Source of the DNA: Lachnospiraceae bacterium
Lineage (GTDB): Bacteria > Bacillota > Clostridia > Lachnospirales > Lachnospiraceae
DNA: 47,595 bases
Assembly (NCBI GenBank): GCA_030523345.1
Contig: JAUNIR010000010.1
Location: 1-47,595, forward strand
Direction: 5' to 3'
The position numbers and the translations under genes were made by a program. The notes beneath the pieces are model-generated. The model ran no database searches. It had not been told where the DNA came from and was given only the letters and a program-made list of their open reading frames with translations. Positions 29,426 through 39,141 of the stretch are shown in pieces (position 1 is the first letter of the stretch; each line of letters begins with the position of its first letter).

Positions 29426-30616
29426 ATGGCAGAAACAAAAAGAGATTATTACGAGGTTCTCGGTGTAGATAAGAATGCAGATGAGAACGCGATAAAAAAA
29501 GCATACAGAGTTCTCGCAAAAAAGTATCATCCAGATGCTAATCCGGGGGATGCAGAAGCAGAGAAGAAATTCAAGGAAGCCTCAGAAGCATATGCAGTTT
29601 TATCGGACCCACAGAAAAAAGCACAGTATGACCAGTTTGGACATGCTGCATTTGAACAGGGTGGACCTGGCTGGGGTGGAGCCGGCGGATTTGATTTCAA
29701 CTCTATGGATTTTGGCGATATATTTGGGGACTTATTTAGTGATTTCTTTGGTGGCGGAAGCCGTTCGAGAGGAAGAAATAATGGCCCTATGAAGGGTGCT
29801 AATATTCGTGCGGCTGTTCATGTCAATTTCGAGGAAGCGATATTTGGTTGTGAAAAAGAACTAGAAATTACACTTAAGGACGAATGTCAGACTTGCCATG
29901 GTACTGGTGCTAAGCCGGGTACGAGTAAGGAGAAGTGTAAAAAATGTGACGGAAAAGGTCAGGTTATATATACACAGCAGTCACTTTTTGGAATGGTTCG
30001 AAACGTTCAGACATGTCCAGAATGTCAGGGGGCTGGTGAAACAATTAAGGAAAAATGTAGTGATTGTCATGGTACAGGATATATTGCAAATCGTAAGAAG
30101 ATTGTAGTATCAGTTCCAGCGGGTATCGATAATGGCCAGAGTGTTCGCCTTCGTGACAAAGGTGAGCCTGGTATAAATGGTGGCCCAAGAGGAGATTTGC
30201 TTGTTCAGGTTATGGTAAAGGATCACGACATTTTCCAGCGACAAGACATGCATATATTCTCAACAGCGCCAATAAGCTATGCAACAGCAGCTCTCGGTGG
30301 TGATATCTTAATAGATACTGTTGATGGTAAGGTTATTTATGAGGTGAAGCCTGGAACACAGACTGATACTAGAATAAGATTAAAAGGAAAAGGCGTTCCA
30401 TCACTCAGAAATAAGGACATAAGAGGTGACCATTACGTGACGCTTATTGTTCAGACTCCAGAGAAACTTTCAAGTGAAGCAAAAGAACTTCTTAAGAAAT
30501 TTGATGAGCTTACAGGAGATTCATTAAATGCAGCTAAGAAGTATCAAGAAAGCAAGGGAGAAACTGATAAAGCAGATAAGACTGAAAAAAAGAAGAAAAA
30601 AGGTTTATTCAGTTAA
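29426..30616 (+). CDS. dnaJ: Chaperone DnaJ (Hsp40)
   Basis: A 396-residue co-chaperone that stimulates DnaK ATP hydrolysis. The J domain (about 5-70) has the HPD motif in YHPDANPG. A Gly/Phe-rich stretch (about 75-115) follows. The zinc domain has all four repeats ([32 protein letters not shown]). The C-terminal client domains are complete. A Lys-rich tail ends the chain. A terminator closes the operon. Confidence 0.98.
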   Translation: MAETKRDYYEVLGVDKNADENAIKKAYRVLAKKYHPDANPGDAEAEKKFKEASEAYAVLSDPQKKAQYDQFGHAAFEQGGPGWGGAGGFDFNSMDFGDIFGDLFSDFFGGGSRSRGRNNGPMKGANIRAAVHVNFEEAIFGCEKELEITLKDECQTCHGTGAKPGTSKEKCKKCDGKGQVIYTQQSLFGMVRNVQTCPECQGAGETIKEKCSDCHGTGYIANRKKIVVSVPAGIDNGQSVRLRDKGEPGINGGPRGDLLVQVMVKDHDIFQRQDMHIFSTAPISYATAALGGDILIDTVDGKVIYEVKPGTQTDTRIRLKGKGVPSLRNKDIRGDHYVTLIVQTPEKLSSEAKELLKKFDELTGDSLNAAKKYQESKGETDKADKTEKKKKKGLFS

Positions 30617-30627
30617 ATAATAAAATG

Positions 30628-30665
30628 AAAAATCACTTCCATAATGATTTGGAAGTGATTTTTTG
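30628..30665 (+). terminator. Terminator of the heat-shock operon
   Basis: A 13-bp stem (30628-30640 with 30651-30663) is followed by T residues. Confidence 0.9.
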
Positions 30666-30706
30666 TTAATATAAATATATTGATATATTTTATGGAGGTA
30701 TCGAAT

Positions 30707-31732
30707 ATGGTGAAAGTTACGTTAGGAAGCACAGGGATTACAGTAAATAAAAATGGATTTGGTGCGCTTCCAATACAAAGAATCTCAGAAGAAGCTGCAG
30801 TAAAGCTTGCGAGAAAAGCATATGAAGCTGGTATAACCTTCTTTGATACAGCCAGATGGTATTCAGATAGTGAAGTAAAGCTTGGGGAAGCATTTGATGG
30901 AATTAGGGATAAAATATTTATCGCAACTAAGACGGGAGCTACTACCGCAGAGGGATTTTGGAAGGATTTAGAGACATCGCTTAGTAATTTAAGAACAGAC
31001 TATATTGACTTATATCAGTTTCACAACCCTGCCTTTGTACCTAAGCCAGGTGATGAGAGCGGATTATATGATGCTGCCTTAGAAGCAAAAAGACAGGGGA
31101 AAATCAGACATATTGGTATTACCAATCATAGATTGTCAGTTGCAAATGAAGCAATTGATTCAGGATTATATGAGACCTTACAGTTTCCTTTCTGCTATCT
31201 TGCAACGGATAAGGATTTAGAACTAGTTAAGAAATGTAAGGAACGTAATATGGGATTTATTGCCATGAAGGCCTTGTCTGGCGGGTTAATTACAAATTCG
31301 GCGGCAGCATATGCATATCTTAGTCAGTTTGATAATGTATTGCCTATATGGGGCGTACAAAGAGAAAAAGAACTTGATGAATTTATCTCATATATTGATA
31401 ATCCGCCTGTAATGACAGATGAAATAAAAGCTCTTATAGAAAAAGATAGAAGTGAACTTTTAGGAGAATTTTGTAGAGGATGTGGCTATTGTATGCCATG
31501 TCCTGTGGGAATTGAAATAAATAATGCAGCTAGAATGTCTCTTATGATAAGACGTGCTCCGGCTGCAGGATGGTTAACTGATGAGTGGCAGGCAAAGATG
31601 AAACTTATCGAAAAATGTTTGCATTGTGGAAAGTGTAAAGGTAAATGTCCATATGGACTTGATACGCCGACACTTCTTGAGAAAAATTATGAGGATTACA
31701 AGAGAGTTATAGCTGGCAAAATCACAGTGTAA
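30707..31732 (+). CDS. Aldo/keto reductase with C-terminal iron-sulfur domain
   Basis: A 341-residue two-domain protein. The aldo/keto reductase barrel (1 to about 260) has the usual catalytic residues: Asp in FFDTARWYSDSE with its Tyr, Lys in ATKTGA, and His in YQFHNP. The C-terminal domain carries two Cys clusters, CRGCGYCMPCP and CLHCGKCKGKCP, of ferredoxin type. Such enzymes are thought to link NAD(P)H or ferredoxin to carbonyl reduction in anaerobes; the substrate is unknown. I chose ATG 30707 after TGGAGG, because the in-frame ATG 27 nt upstream lacks a Shine-Dalgarno and lies just after the previous terminator. Confidence 0.88.
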   Translation: MVKVTLGSTGITVNKNGFGALPIQRISEEAAVKLARKAYEAGITFFDTARWYSDSEVKLGEAFDGIRDKIFIATKTGATTAEGFWKDLETSLSNLRTDYIDLYQFHNPAFVPKPGDESGLYDAALEAKRQGKIRHIGITNHRLSVANEAIDSGLYETLQFPFCYLATDKDLELVKKCKERNMGFIAMKALSGGLITNSAAAYAYLSQFDNVLPIWGVQREKELDEFISYIDNPPVMTDEIKALIEKDRSELLGEFCRGCGYCMPCPVGIEINNAARMSLMIRRAPAAGWLTDEWQAKMKLIEKCLHCGKCKGKCPYGLDTPTLLEKNYEDYKRVIAGKITV

Positions 31733-31747
31733 TCTGTTTGTATAATA

Positions 31748-31786
31748 AAAAAGCCGATATTACAACAACAGTAATATCGGCTTTTT
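31748..31786. terminator. Bidirectional terminator between the reductase and flagellin genes
   Basis: A perfect 16-bp stem (31748-31763 with 31771-31786) with A-run and T-run flanks serves the convergent genes on both strands. Confidence 0.93.
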
Positions 31787-31808
31787 ATTTATTATTTATT
31801 AAGCGTAT

Positions 31809-33728
31809 TTACTGAAGTAATGAAAGAACGCCCTGAGTTGACTGGTTGGCCTGAGCCATCATAGACTCGCCAGCTTGCATAAGAATATTATTCTTAGAGA
31901 ATTCGACCATTTCTTTAGCCATATCTGTATCGCGGATTCGTGATTCAGCAGCCTGAGTGTTTTCAACAACGTTATCAAGATTTTTAATAGTATGCTCAAG
32001 TCTGTTCTGCATTGCACCATAGTAACTACGTACATTTGATACTCGTGATACAGCATCGTTAACAATATCTATTGACGCCTTGGCACTATCCTGATTACTA
32101 CAATCAACTGTTTTGTAAGCAAATATTGAATCAGATGACATATTGAATCTCTTTAAAGCAATCTGCTGCTCAGCTCTATTTTCAGCACCGACCTGTAAAA
32201 TCAAATCTCCACCGGCGTTTTCAATGTCTCCCTTTGAAGAAGGCACATTAAATCCTGCACCGTATGAATTAGTAAATTGTGTGTTTGATGGGTCGATTAC
32301 ATAGTTTGTAGATCCTGAATTAACTGGGCTGCCAAACAATGATGTTTCAGAATCGCTTAGACTTGATCCTAAAAGAGAACCTGCTCCAGAACCTGTTTCT
32401 GCCAGTATATCTTTAACATCGTTAAGTAAATCAGCACTACCAGATGCAAAGCTTGAAGCAAAATTAGAAAAAGATGTATATTTCCCGTTTGTTGCAGCTT
32501 GAATAGCTGCATTACCATCTAGAGAAGCTCCTTGATTAGTCATCTCTTTAAATAATTCATTTAGACCTGAACTAATATTCTGGCTGCTAGGAGCAGTAAT
32601 AGTACTATCCTTAGCCTTTGCTATTTCGTATCCAAGAGCCATTGTTGCCAAATATCCTGCGCCATAAGGCATTGAATTAATCTGGCTCATGTATGACTTT
32701 GTTCTGGCATCATTTGTGCCATCTATTGTTACCCAACCATTGTCACCACTTGATGTCTGTGCCATACCCTCGACAAACCATTTAGGAAAGGAATTTGAAT
32801 TATTACTAAGCATTCCGTTTGTAAGAGTATCGTACATGATATGATGTGTCATCTCATGTGCAATTGTAGCACCTAAATTAGCCTTTTTAGCTGCTGTTGC
32901 AGAATCAAATTTAGCAGGGTCATAATCAGAACTATCAATGTTGAGAGTATAAGACATCTGTGTCCAGCTAGAAGTGTATGACATTGATAGCTTGGCACTA
33001 GCTAAAGTATTACTAGATCCATCTATATTTGCAACATTAAGACCTATCTTAATATTGTCTGATGCAGCTCCTGACATTAAGTCTGGATATTTTGAAGCAA
33101 TCAAGCTAACAGCGTTAGAGGCTGAATCAACAACAAATTTTTTATAGTCTTCATTTATTGCCTTATTATCATAGCCTGAAGCGCTAGAATCTGCTACAGC
33201 AGGTTGCTTTAAGCCATCTGCACCGATATATTCAAATTCATATGTGGTTCTTCCGATTTCAAGTGTTCGTGATGCAGATACATCTGATAAACCTTCTGCT
33301 GGCGAATGTCCAGCATCTGAAAAAGTCTTTATAGTATTAAATTCTGATGATTCGTGAACTCTGTCAATTTCGTGGGTTAGTTCTGCAATTTCCTTCTGAA
33401 TGGCAGATCTGTCTTCTTCTGTATTAGTACCATTTGCTGCCTTAACTGTGAGCTCAGTCATTCTATGGAGCATATCCTGGACTTCTGCGAGAGCACCATC
33501 TGCAATTTGTACAAAAGAGACACCATCTTGGGCGTTGTCGGATGCTTGTGTAAGGCCTCTAATTTGTGAACGCATTTTTTCGGATATAGTTAATCCTGCT
33601 GCATCATCTGCGGCACGGTTAATCTTATATCCTGAACTAAGTTTTTCAGTATTTTTACTTCTGTCAGTAGAAACAACTCCATACTGACGTTTAGAATTCA
33701 TTGCTGATAAGTTATGCGCGATTACCAT
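31809..33728 (-). CDS. Flagellin with internal HExxH metalloprotease (flagellinolysin)
   Basis: A 639-residue flagellin. The N-terminal D0/D1 part (1 to about 140) has MVIAHNLSAMNSKRQ, EKLSSGYKINRAADDAAGL and MLHRMTELTVKAANGT. The C-terminal D1/D0 part (about 500-639) has GAMQNRLEHTIKNLDNVVEN and ends in ANQSTQGVLSLLQ. Between them sits a 300-residue insert with a zinc gluzincin site: His291-Glu292-Met-Thr-His295 and the third ligand Glu320 (WFVEGMAQ). This is the layout of flagellinolysins, flagellins whose surface-exposed domain digests protein, which make the filament an array of protease. All catalytic residues are intact. The start follows AAGGAT, 22 nt after a zinc-ribbon gene, so the two share a transcript. 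Confidence 0.93.
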   Translation of the reverse strand: MVIAHNLSAMNSKRQYGVVSTDRSKNTEKLSSGYKINRAADDAAGLTISEKMRSQIRGLTQASDNAQDGVSFVQIADGALAEVQDMLHRMTELTVKAANGTNTEEDRSAIQKEIAELTHEIDRVHESSEFNTIKTFSDAGHSPAEGLSDVSASRTLEIGRTTYEFEYIGADGLKQPAVADSSASGYDNKAINEDYKKFVVDSASNAVSLIASKYPDLMSGAASDNIKIGLNVANIDGSSNTLASAKLSMSYTSSWTQMSYTLNIDSSDYDPAKFDSATAAKKANLGATIAHEMTHHIMYDTLTNGMLSNNSNSFPKWFVEGMAQTSSGDNGWVTIDGTNDARTKSYMSQINSMPYGAGYLATMALGYEIAKAKDSTITAPSSQNISSGLNELFKEMTNQGASLDGNAAIQAATNGKYTSFSNFASSFASGSADLLNDVKDILAETGSGAGSLLGSSLSDSETSLFGSPVNSGSTNYVIDPSNTQFTNSYGAGFNVPSSKGDIENAGGDLILQVGAENRAEQQIALKRFNMSSDSIFAYKTVDCSNQDSAKASIDIVNDAVSRVSNVRSYYGAMQNRLEHTIKNLDNVVENTQAAESRIRDTDMAKEMVEFSKNNILMQAGESMMAQANQSTQGVLSLLQ

Positions 33729-33750
33729 TCTAATTTATCCTTGTTATAGT

Positions 33751-34140
33751 TTAATCAAAATAATCTAATATCTGTATTTCAAGTTTATCTGAACATCTCG
33801 GACAGTCGATTTTTAATTGAGCATTGTCCGCATCCTTCGCTTCAAATACTATTTTCGGTGTATTTCCACACTCACAAGTATCTAAAATAATTAGTTGCTC
33901 ATCATCTAGGAAATAAGTGAGCTTTGAGAAAGAGCCAAATGTGTTGCAGTCCTGACAATAGCCTACAACCTTTTCAAAGTTGTATATAGAAGCTTGTTCT
34001 AAAGCTTTTGAAACTTCGGATTGCTTAGATGAAAACTGATTTATAATAATTTCCTTATCAAAATCACGAAGTCCCTGACCGATTTTATAGTCGCTATTTT
34101 CTTTACAACCGCTACAGCTAAGCCTTATATTAAGTCCCAT
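33751..34140 (-). CDS. Zinc-ribbon protein co-transcribed with the flagellin protease
   Basis: A 129-residue protein, soluble, no signal. Cys pairs are CSGC (9-12), CQDC (about 62-65), CECG (about 89-91) and CPRC (about 113-116), giving two likely zinc ribbons separated by a helix rich in Glu/Ser/Ala (about 35-55). I recognise no named family. It is the first gene behind a sigma-28-like promoter and ends 22 nt before the flagellinolysin start. This suggests a role in making, folding or exporting that flagellin, or in providing zinc to it; these are inferences. The start follows a GAGGTAAAA site. Confidence 0.75.
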   Translation of the reverse strand: MGLNIRLSCSGCKENSDYKIGQGLRDFDKEIIINQFSSKQSEVSKALEQASIYNFEKVVGYCQDCNTFGSFSKLTYFLDDEQLIILDTCECGNTPKIVFEAKDADNAQLKIDCPRCSDKLEIQILDYFD

Positions 34141-34183
34141 TTTTACCTCTTGAATGCATATGAAAACCTCACATACAAATAAT

Positions 34184-34210
34184 TTATCGGAAGATTTACA
34201 TAATTTATTA
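34184..34210 (-). promoter_or_regulatory. Sigma-28 (FliA/SigD)-like promoter
   Basis: On the minus strand TAAT, 15 nt, TCCGATAA resembles the flagellar consensus TAAA-N15-GCCGATAA. The predicted start near 34177 leaves a leader of about 37 nt before the zinc-ribbon gene. The rest of the 281-bp gap, up to cysE, is AT-rich, and I see no other clear element in it. Confidence 0.6.
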
Positions 34211-34421
34211 GTATTTTTGTATAAAAAAATGAAATTTCTAAATTAATGCACTAAATGTTGTGTATATATAAATAGAATAAATAGAAAGATATAAAAACAC
34301 TGTATAACTATACTGTTGGTACATTGGTGTATTTGTGGTAAAATACAAAATAGCGTATTTATGAGAAAAAACGGATTATTAATAGTAAATAAGTCGTAAG
34401 CTATAGAAAATAGAGGCATCT

Positions 34422-35357
34422 ATGGATATTAAAAAAGTCATTAGTAAAACAGCATCAGAGCTTGATAAGAATTATCAGAACCAAGGGATTTTTGAAATTG
34501 GTGTAGGTGAGAAACTACCTAAGAGGTCAGAAATTATAAGTATACTTGAGGAAATAAGAAGACTTATTTTCCCAGGCTATTTTGGCACAGAGAATACATC
34601 AATAGTTCCTCTTGATATTTTTGCAGGCAACGAGCTTTCTATTATTTATGAGAAGCTATACAAGCAGATTAAGATTGCGATTCTTTTTAGCTTGAGAGAT
34701 AAGAAGGGTGAAAAGGGAAGTCAGGAGCCAAAATATAATGGCAAGGGAATTGATGAGGCTACAGAAGAACTTACTCTTGAATTTATAAAGGAACTTCCTA
34801 AGGTACAAAATTTAATTCTTAAGGATGTAGAAGCAGAACTTCAAGGGGATCCGGCAGCAAGTTCGCTTGAGGAAATCATTTTTTCATATCCTGGAATATA
34901 TGCAATTTCAATATATAGAGTTGCCCATGTGTTATATGAGTTAAAGATACCATTTATTCCTCGTATTATGACAGAGCATGCTCACTCAAAGACAGGAATA
35001 GATATTAACCCTGGCGCAACAATTGGTGAATATTTCTTCATAGATCATGGTACAGGTATTGTTATTGGTGAGACAACAACGATCGGCAATCATGTAAAGA
35101 TTTATCAGGGTGTTACTCTTGGAGCACTTTCTACTATGAAGGGTCAGGAACTTTCTGGAGTGAAGAGACATCCTACTATTGAAGATGATGTTGTAGTTTA
35201 TGCTAATACTACAATTCTTGGAGGAGAGACAGTCGTAGGAAAAGGTTCGGTTGTAGCTGGTAACACATTCCTTACACAGTCGGTACCAGAGAATACAACA
35301 GTATCTGCTTATATGCCAGAGCTTAAGCTTAAAGCGAGAAAAGCACCAAAGAAATAA
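34422..35357 (+). CDS. cysE: Serine O-acetyltransferase
   Basis: A 311-residue enzyme making O-acetylserine for cysteine synthesis. The N-terminal helical domain is long (about 1-175, with the LLxDVEAxLxxDPAA-like DVEAELQGDPAASSLEEI segment). The catalytic left-handed beta helix has EHAHSKTGIDINPGATIG, DHGTGIVIGE and GVTLGALS. Length is above the common 270, as in the plant-like or EpsC long forms. It is followed 30 nt later by mnmA and begins a sulfur-linked gene group. Confidence 0.93.
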   Translation: MDIKKVISKTASELDKNYQNQGIFEIGVGEKLPKRSEIISILEEIRRLIFPGYFGTENTSIVPLDIFAGNELSIIYEKLYKQIKIAILFSLRDKKGEKGSQEPKYNGKGIDEATEELTLEFIKELPKVQNLILKDVEAELQGDPAASSLEEIIFSYPGIYAISIYRVAHVLYELKIPFIPRIMTEHAHSKTGIDINPGATIGEYFFIDHGTGIVIGETTTIGNHVKIYQGVTLGALSTMKGQELSGVKRHPTIEDDVVVYANTTILGGETVVGKGSVVAGNTFLTQSVPENTTVSAYMPELKLKARKAPKK

Positions 35358-35387
35358 TTGCTTAGTACATTAACAGGATTAGGGTAA

Positions 35388-36473
35388 ATGTCTGATAATT
35401 CAAATAACAAAAAAAGAGCGTTGATTGCTATGAGTGGTGGGGTGGATTCATCGCTTGCTGCAAAGCTTATGATAGATGCTGGGTATGATTGCATCGGATG
35501 TACAATGAAATTATATGATAACGAAGACGTCGGCATTAGTAGTGCCCATACATGTTGCACTTTGGATGATGTAGAAGATGCTAGACGAGTTGCTCACGAT
35601 CTTTCGATGGATCATCATGTATTTAATTTTAAAGATGGGTTTCGTGAGAATGTTATTCAGAGATTTATTGATGCATATGAAGCTGGTATGACCCCAAATC
35701 CATGTATCGACTGTAATAGATATATGAAATTTAATAAGCTCTTTGAGAGGGCAGAAATTCTTGGTTGTGATTATATTGTAACCGGTCATTATGCACGAAT
35801 TGAGAGTGATGGTGAAAGATATTACCTTAAAAGGGCATTAGATGATACAAAGGATCAGAGCTATGTGTTATATTCGCTAACTCAGGAGCAATTAAAACAT
35901 GTTCAGTTCCCTTTAGGTAGCCTTAAAAAGACAGAAGTTAGGGAATTGGCTAAAGAATGCAATTTCATAAACGCATCAAAGCCAGATAGCCAGGATATTT
36001 GCTTTGTTCCAGATGGTAAATATGCGGAGTTTATCGAAAGGGAGACAAGTAAATCATATAAAGAAGGTAACTTTATAGACATAGAAGGAAATGTTCTTGG
36101 ACGTCATAAAGGTGTAATAAGATATACAATAGGTCAGAGAAAGGGCTTAGGAATTGCCTTAAATGAGCCGATGTATGTCAAAGAGATAAATGTTAAGGAT
36201 AATACTGTAGTGCTAGCAAGAGATAAAGAACTTTACTCTAGTGAGCTTACAGCTAATAATATTAATCTGATTTCTGTAGATAAAATAAATGAACCAATGG
36301 TAGTTATGGCAAAGGTCAGATATCGTCATGAGCCAGCGGAAGCAATAGTAACGCAGATTTCAGATGATGAAATAAAAGTAGTATTTAAAGAGCCTCAAAG
36401 AGCAATTACAAAAGGTCAGGCAGTTGTACTGTATGACAAGGATGTAGTTGTTGGAGGGGGTACAATTTGTTAA
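35388..36473 (+). CDS. mnmA: tRNA-specific 2-thiouridylase MnmA
   Basis: A 361-residue enzyme that adds sulfur to U34 of Lys, Glu and Gln tRNAs. The ATP pyrophosphatase loop is SGGVDSS (16-22). The two catalytic cysteines are Cys106 (NPCIDCNR) and Cys205 (DSQDICFVPDG). The VTGHYARI and KDQSYVLY motifs and the C-terminal beta-barrel domain are present. It shares the cysteine/methionine theme with cysE upstream and metG, metNI downstream. Confidence 0.97.
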   Translation: MSDNSNNKKRALIAMSGGVDSSLAAKLMIDAGYDCIGCTMKLYDNEDVGISSAHTCCTLDDVEDARRVAHDLSMDHHVFNFKDGFRENVIQRFIDAYEAGMTPNPCIDCNRYMKFNKLFERAEILGCDYIVTGHYARIESDGERYYLKRALDDTKDQSYVLYSLTQEQLKHVQFPLGSLKKTEVRELAKECNFINASKPDSQDICFVPDGKYAEFIERETSKSYKEGNFIDIEGNVLGRHKGVIRYTIGQRKGLGIALNEPMYVKEINVKDNTVVLARDKELYSSELTANNINLISVDKINEPMVVMAKVRYRHEPAEAIVTQISDDEIKVVFKEPQRAITKGQAVVLYDKDVVVGGGTIC

Positions 36474-36509
36474 TTCTATGTTTGCTCATATATTCAGGAG
36501 GAAAAGAAA

Positions 36510-38096
36510 ATGTGTAATTGCAACAAAGGAAAATTTTACATCACAACGCCTATTTATTATCCATCAGGAAATCCGCATATTGGGCATTGCTACACAACAG
36601 TAGCATGTGACTCAATAGCAAGATATAAAAGAATGCAAGGCTATGACGTAATGTTTCTTACAGGAACGGATGAGCATGGTCTTAAGATTGAGACAAAGGC
36701 AGCTGAAAAGGGAGTAACTCCACAGGAATATGTTGATGAAATCGTAGCTATATTCAAAAATCTTTGGGAGTATATGGGAATCAGCTATGACAGATATATT
36801 CGTACTACTGATGATTATCATGTAGAGTCTGTTCAGAAGATTTTTAAGGAACTATATGATAGAGGATATATTTATAAGGGTGAATATACAGGAAAGTACT
36901 GTACACCATGTGAGTCATTCTGGACAGAATCTCAGCTTGTAGATGGAAAGTGTCCAGATTGTGGAAGAGATGTTATTGAGGCAAAGGAAGAAGCATATTT
37001 CTTCAAGATGAGTCCTTTTGCAGATAGACTTGAAAAGCTTCTTACAGAGACAGATTATCTTCGTCCAAAGACAAGAGCTGTTGAGCTTGTTAATAACTTC
37101 ATTAAGCCAGGACTTGAGGATTTATGTGTATCACGTACAAGTTTTACATGGGGTATTCCTGTAACATTTGATGAGAAGCATGTAATTTATGTTTGGGTAG
37201 ATGCATTATCTAATTATATTACAGCTCTTGGATATCTTAATGGAAAGTACGACGACTATGATAAATTCTGGCCAGCAGATGTGCATATGGTTGCTAAAGA
37301 TATCATGAGATTCCATGCTCTTATTTGGCCAGCAATGCTTATGGCACTTGATTTACCACTACCTAAGCACTTAGCTGTGCATGGATGGATTACATTTAAC
37401 GGACAGAAGATGTCTAAGTCACTTGGAAACGTTGTAGATCCAATGATTCTTGGACAGAGATATGGAGCAGATGCAATCAGATATCACATTATGAGAGAAA
37501 TGGCTCTTGGTGCAGATTCATCATTCTCTAATGAGATTATGATTAACCGTATCAATTCGGATCTTGCAAATGGATTTGGCAACCTTGTATCAAGAACTGT
37601 TGCCATGGTTATTAAGTATTTTGGCGGTTCTCTTATTACAGACAGAGAAGAGGGTGAATTTGATTCTGACCTTATTTCAATGATAGAAGGCCTTCGTGAG
37701 AAAGTTGATGGTTATGTTGAGGAGACACAGCTTCAGAATGCATTAACAGAAATATTTACACTCGTTGCAAGAGCTAACAAATATATCGACGAGACAGAGC
37801 CATGGGTTCTTGCCAAGGATGAGACCAAAAAGACAAGACTTGCTACTGTTCTCTATAATCTTCTTGAGGCTATAAGAGTATCAGCAACATTGCTTTCAGC
37901 ATTTATGCCAGCCACAATGCCTAAAGCATTAGAGCAGATTGGTTGCACAGAAGAGATGGCTACATATGAAAATGCTGGAAAATATGGAGTACTTCCAGCT
38001 GATGTTACTGTTACAAAGGGTGAAGTATTGTTCCCTCGTATTGATGTAGATAAAGAAATTGAAGCGTTAAACGAGTTTATTAAGAATAACGCATAA
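36510..38096 (+). CDS. metG: Methionyl-tRNA synthetase (short form)
   Basis: A 528-residue class I synthetase. The signatures are HIGH at 23-26 and KMSKS at 300-304. A four-cysteine zinc knuckle is formed by Cys131, Cys134, Cys148 and Cys151. The anticodon-binding helical domain ends the chain. The C-terminal tRNA-binding (EMAP-like) domain of longer MetG forms is absent. AGGAGGAA precedes ATG. The metN gene follows after 22 nt, so methionine import and charging are probably transcribed together. Confidence 0.97.
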   Translation: MCNCNKGKFYITTPIYYPSGNPHIGHCYTTVACDSIARYKRMQGYDVMFLTGTDEHGLKIETKAAEKGVTPQEYVDEIVAIFKNLWEYMGISYDRYIRTTDDYHVESVQKIFKELYDRGYIYKGEYTGKYCTPCESFWTESQLVDGKCPDCGRDVIEAKEEAYFFKMSPFADRLEKLLTETDYLRPKTRAVELVNNFIKPGLEDLCVSRTSFTWGIPVTFDEKHVIYVWVDALSNYITALGYLNGKYDDYDKFWPADVHMVAKDIMRFHALIWPAMLMALDLPLPKHLAVHGWITFNGQKMSKSLGNVVDPMILGQRYGADAIRYHIMREMALGADSSFSNEIMINRINSDLANGFGNLVSRTVAMVIKYFGGSLITDREEGEFDSDLISMIEGLREKVDGYVEETQLQNALTEIFTLVARANKYIDETEPWVLAKDETKKTRLATVLYNLLEAIRVSATLLSAFMPATMPKALEQIGCTEEMATYENAGKYGVLPADVTVTKGEVLFPRIDVDKEIEALNEFIKNNA

Positions 38097-38118
38097 TAAG
38101 TTATAGAAAGGTCAGCAA

Positions 38119-39141
38119 ATGGCACTTATAGAATTACAAAATGTGTGCAAAGAGTTTACACAGGATGATTTAAAAATCCAGGCTCTTAATGACATAAATC
38201 TTTCAATCGAAGAAAATGACATTTATGGAATTATTGGTATGTCTGGTGCAGGAAAGTCTACACTTGTAAGATGTCTCAATTACCTTGAGAAGCCTACCAG
38301 TGGTACCGTTATTGTAGATGGAGAAAAGCTCGGAGCCCTTTCCGAAAAGGAACTTAGAGACAAGCGTGGATCTATAGCCATGATTTTCCAGCACTTCAAT
38401 CTTCTTATGCAGAAAACAGTTATAGATAATGTAATGTTTCCTCTTAAGATTAAGGGAGTAAAGAAAGCTGAAGCTAAGGCAAAGGCTATGGAATATCTTA
38501 AAACTGTAGGTCTTGAAGATAAGGCGAAAGCATACCCATCACAGTTGTCAGGTGGACAGAAACAGAGAGTTGCTATTGCTAGAGCACTTGCATGTAATCC
38601 AAAAATTCTTCTTTGCGATGAAGCAACTAGTGCACTTGATCCGCAGACAACAGAGTCGATTCTTTCTCTTTTGAAAGAAATTAATGAAAATACAGGTATT
38701 ACAATAGTTATCATTACCCATCAAATGAGTGTTGTTGAGACAATATGTAATAAAGTTGCAATTATAGATAATGGTAATCTCGTAGAGACAGGACTTGTGG
38801 CAGATGTTTTTGCAAATCCTAAATCTATTGCGGCTAAAAAGCTTATTTTTGGAAATAGTGAAGAGGAAATGCAGAGTTACAAGCATATTGAGGACATTCC
38901 TGAAAAAGGAAAAACAGTGCGTATTGTATTCTCAGAGAATTCTAGCTTCGAACCAGTAGTTGCAGATTTAATACTCCAGTTTAATATGCCAGTTAATATT
39001 TTATATGCAAATACTAAGAATGTGGGTGGTATTGCTAAGGGTGATATGGTTATTACACTTCCAGAGGATGAGCATACACAGGTAGATATGATCCAGTTCC
39101 TTAGAAATAAGGGATTAGAAGTTCAGGAGGTGTCTAAGTAA
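38119..39141 (+). CDS. metN: Methionine ABC transporter ATPase MetN
   Basis: A 340-residue ATPase. The Walker A is GMSGAGKST, the signature LSGGQKQRVAIARAL, the Walker B ILLCDEATSALDP, and the switch His is in VIITHQM. The C-terminal NIL domain (about 262-340) is where methionine binds and inhibits MetNI transport. It shares one base with metI (TAATG). No metQ gene is adjacent. Confidence 0.95.
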   Translation: MALIELQNVCKEFTQDDLKIQALNDINLSIEENDIYGIIGMSGAGKSTLVRCLNYLEKPTSGTVIVDGEKLGALSEKELRDKRGSIAMIFQHFNLLMQKTVIDNVMFPLKIKGVKKAEAKAKAMEYLKTVGLEDKAKAYPSQLSGGQKQRVAIARALACNPKILLCDEATSALDPQTTESILSLLKEINENTGITIVIITHQMSVVETICNKVAIIDNGNLVETGLVADVFANPKSIAAKKLIFGNSEEEMQSYKHIEDIPEKGKTVRIVFSENSSFEPVVADLILQFNMPVNILYANTKNVGGIAKGDMVITLPEDEHTQVDMIQFLRNKGLEVQEVSK

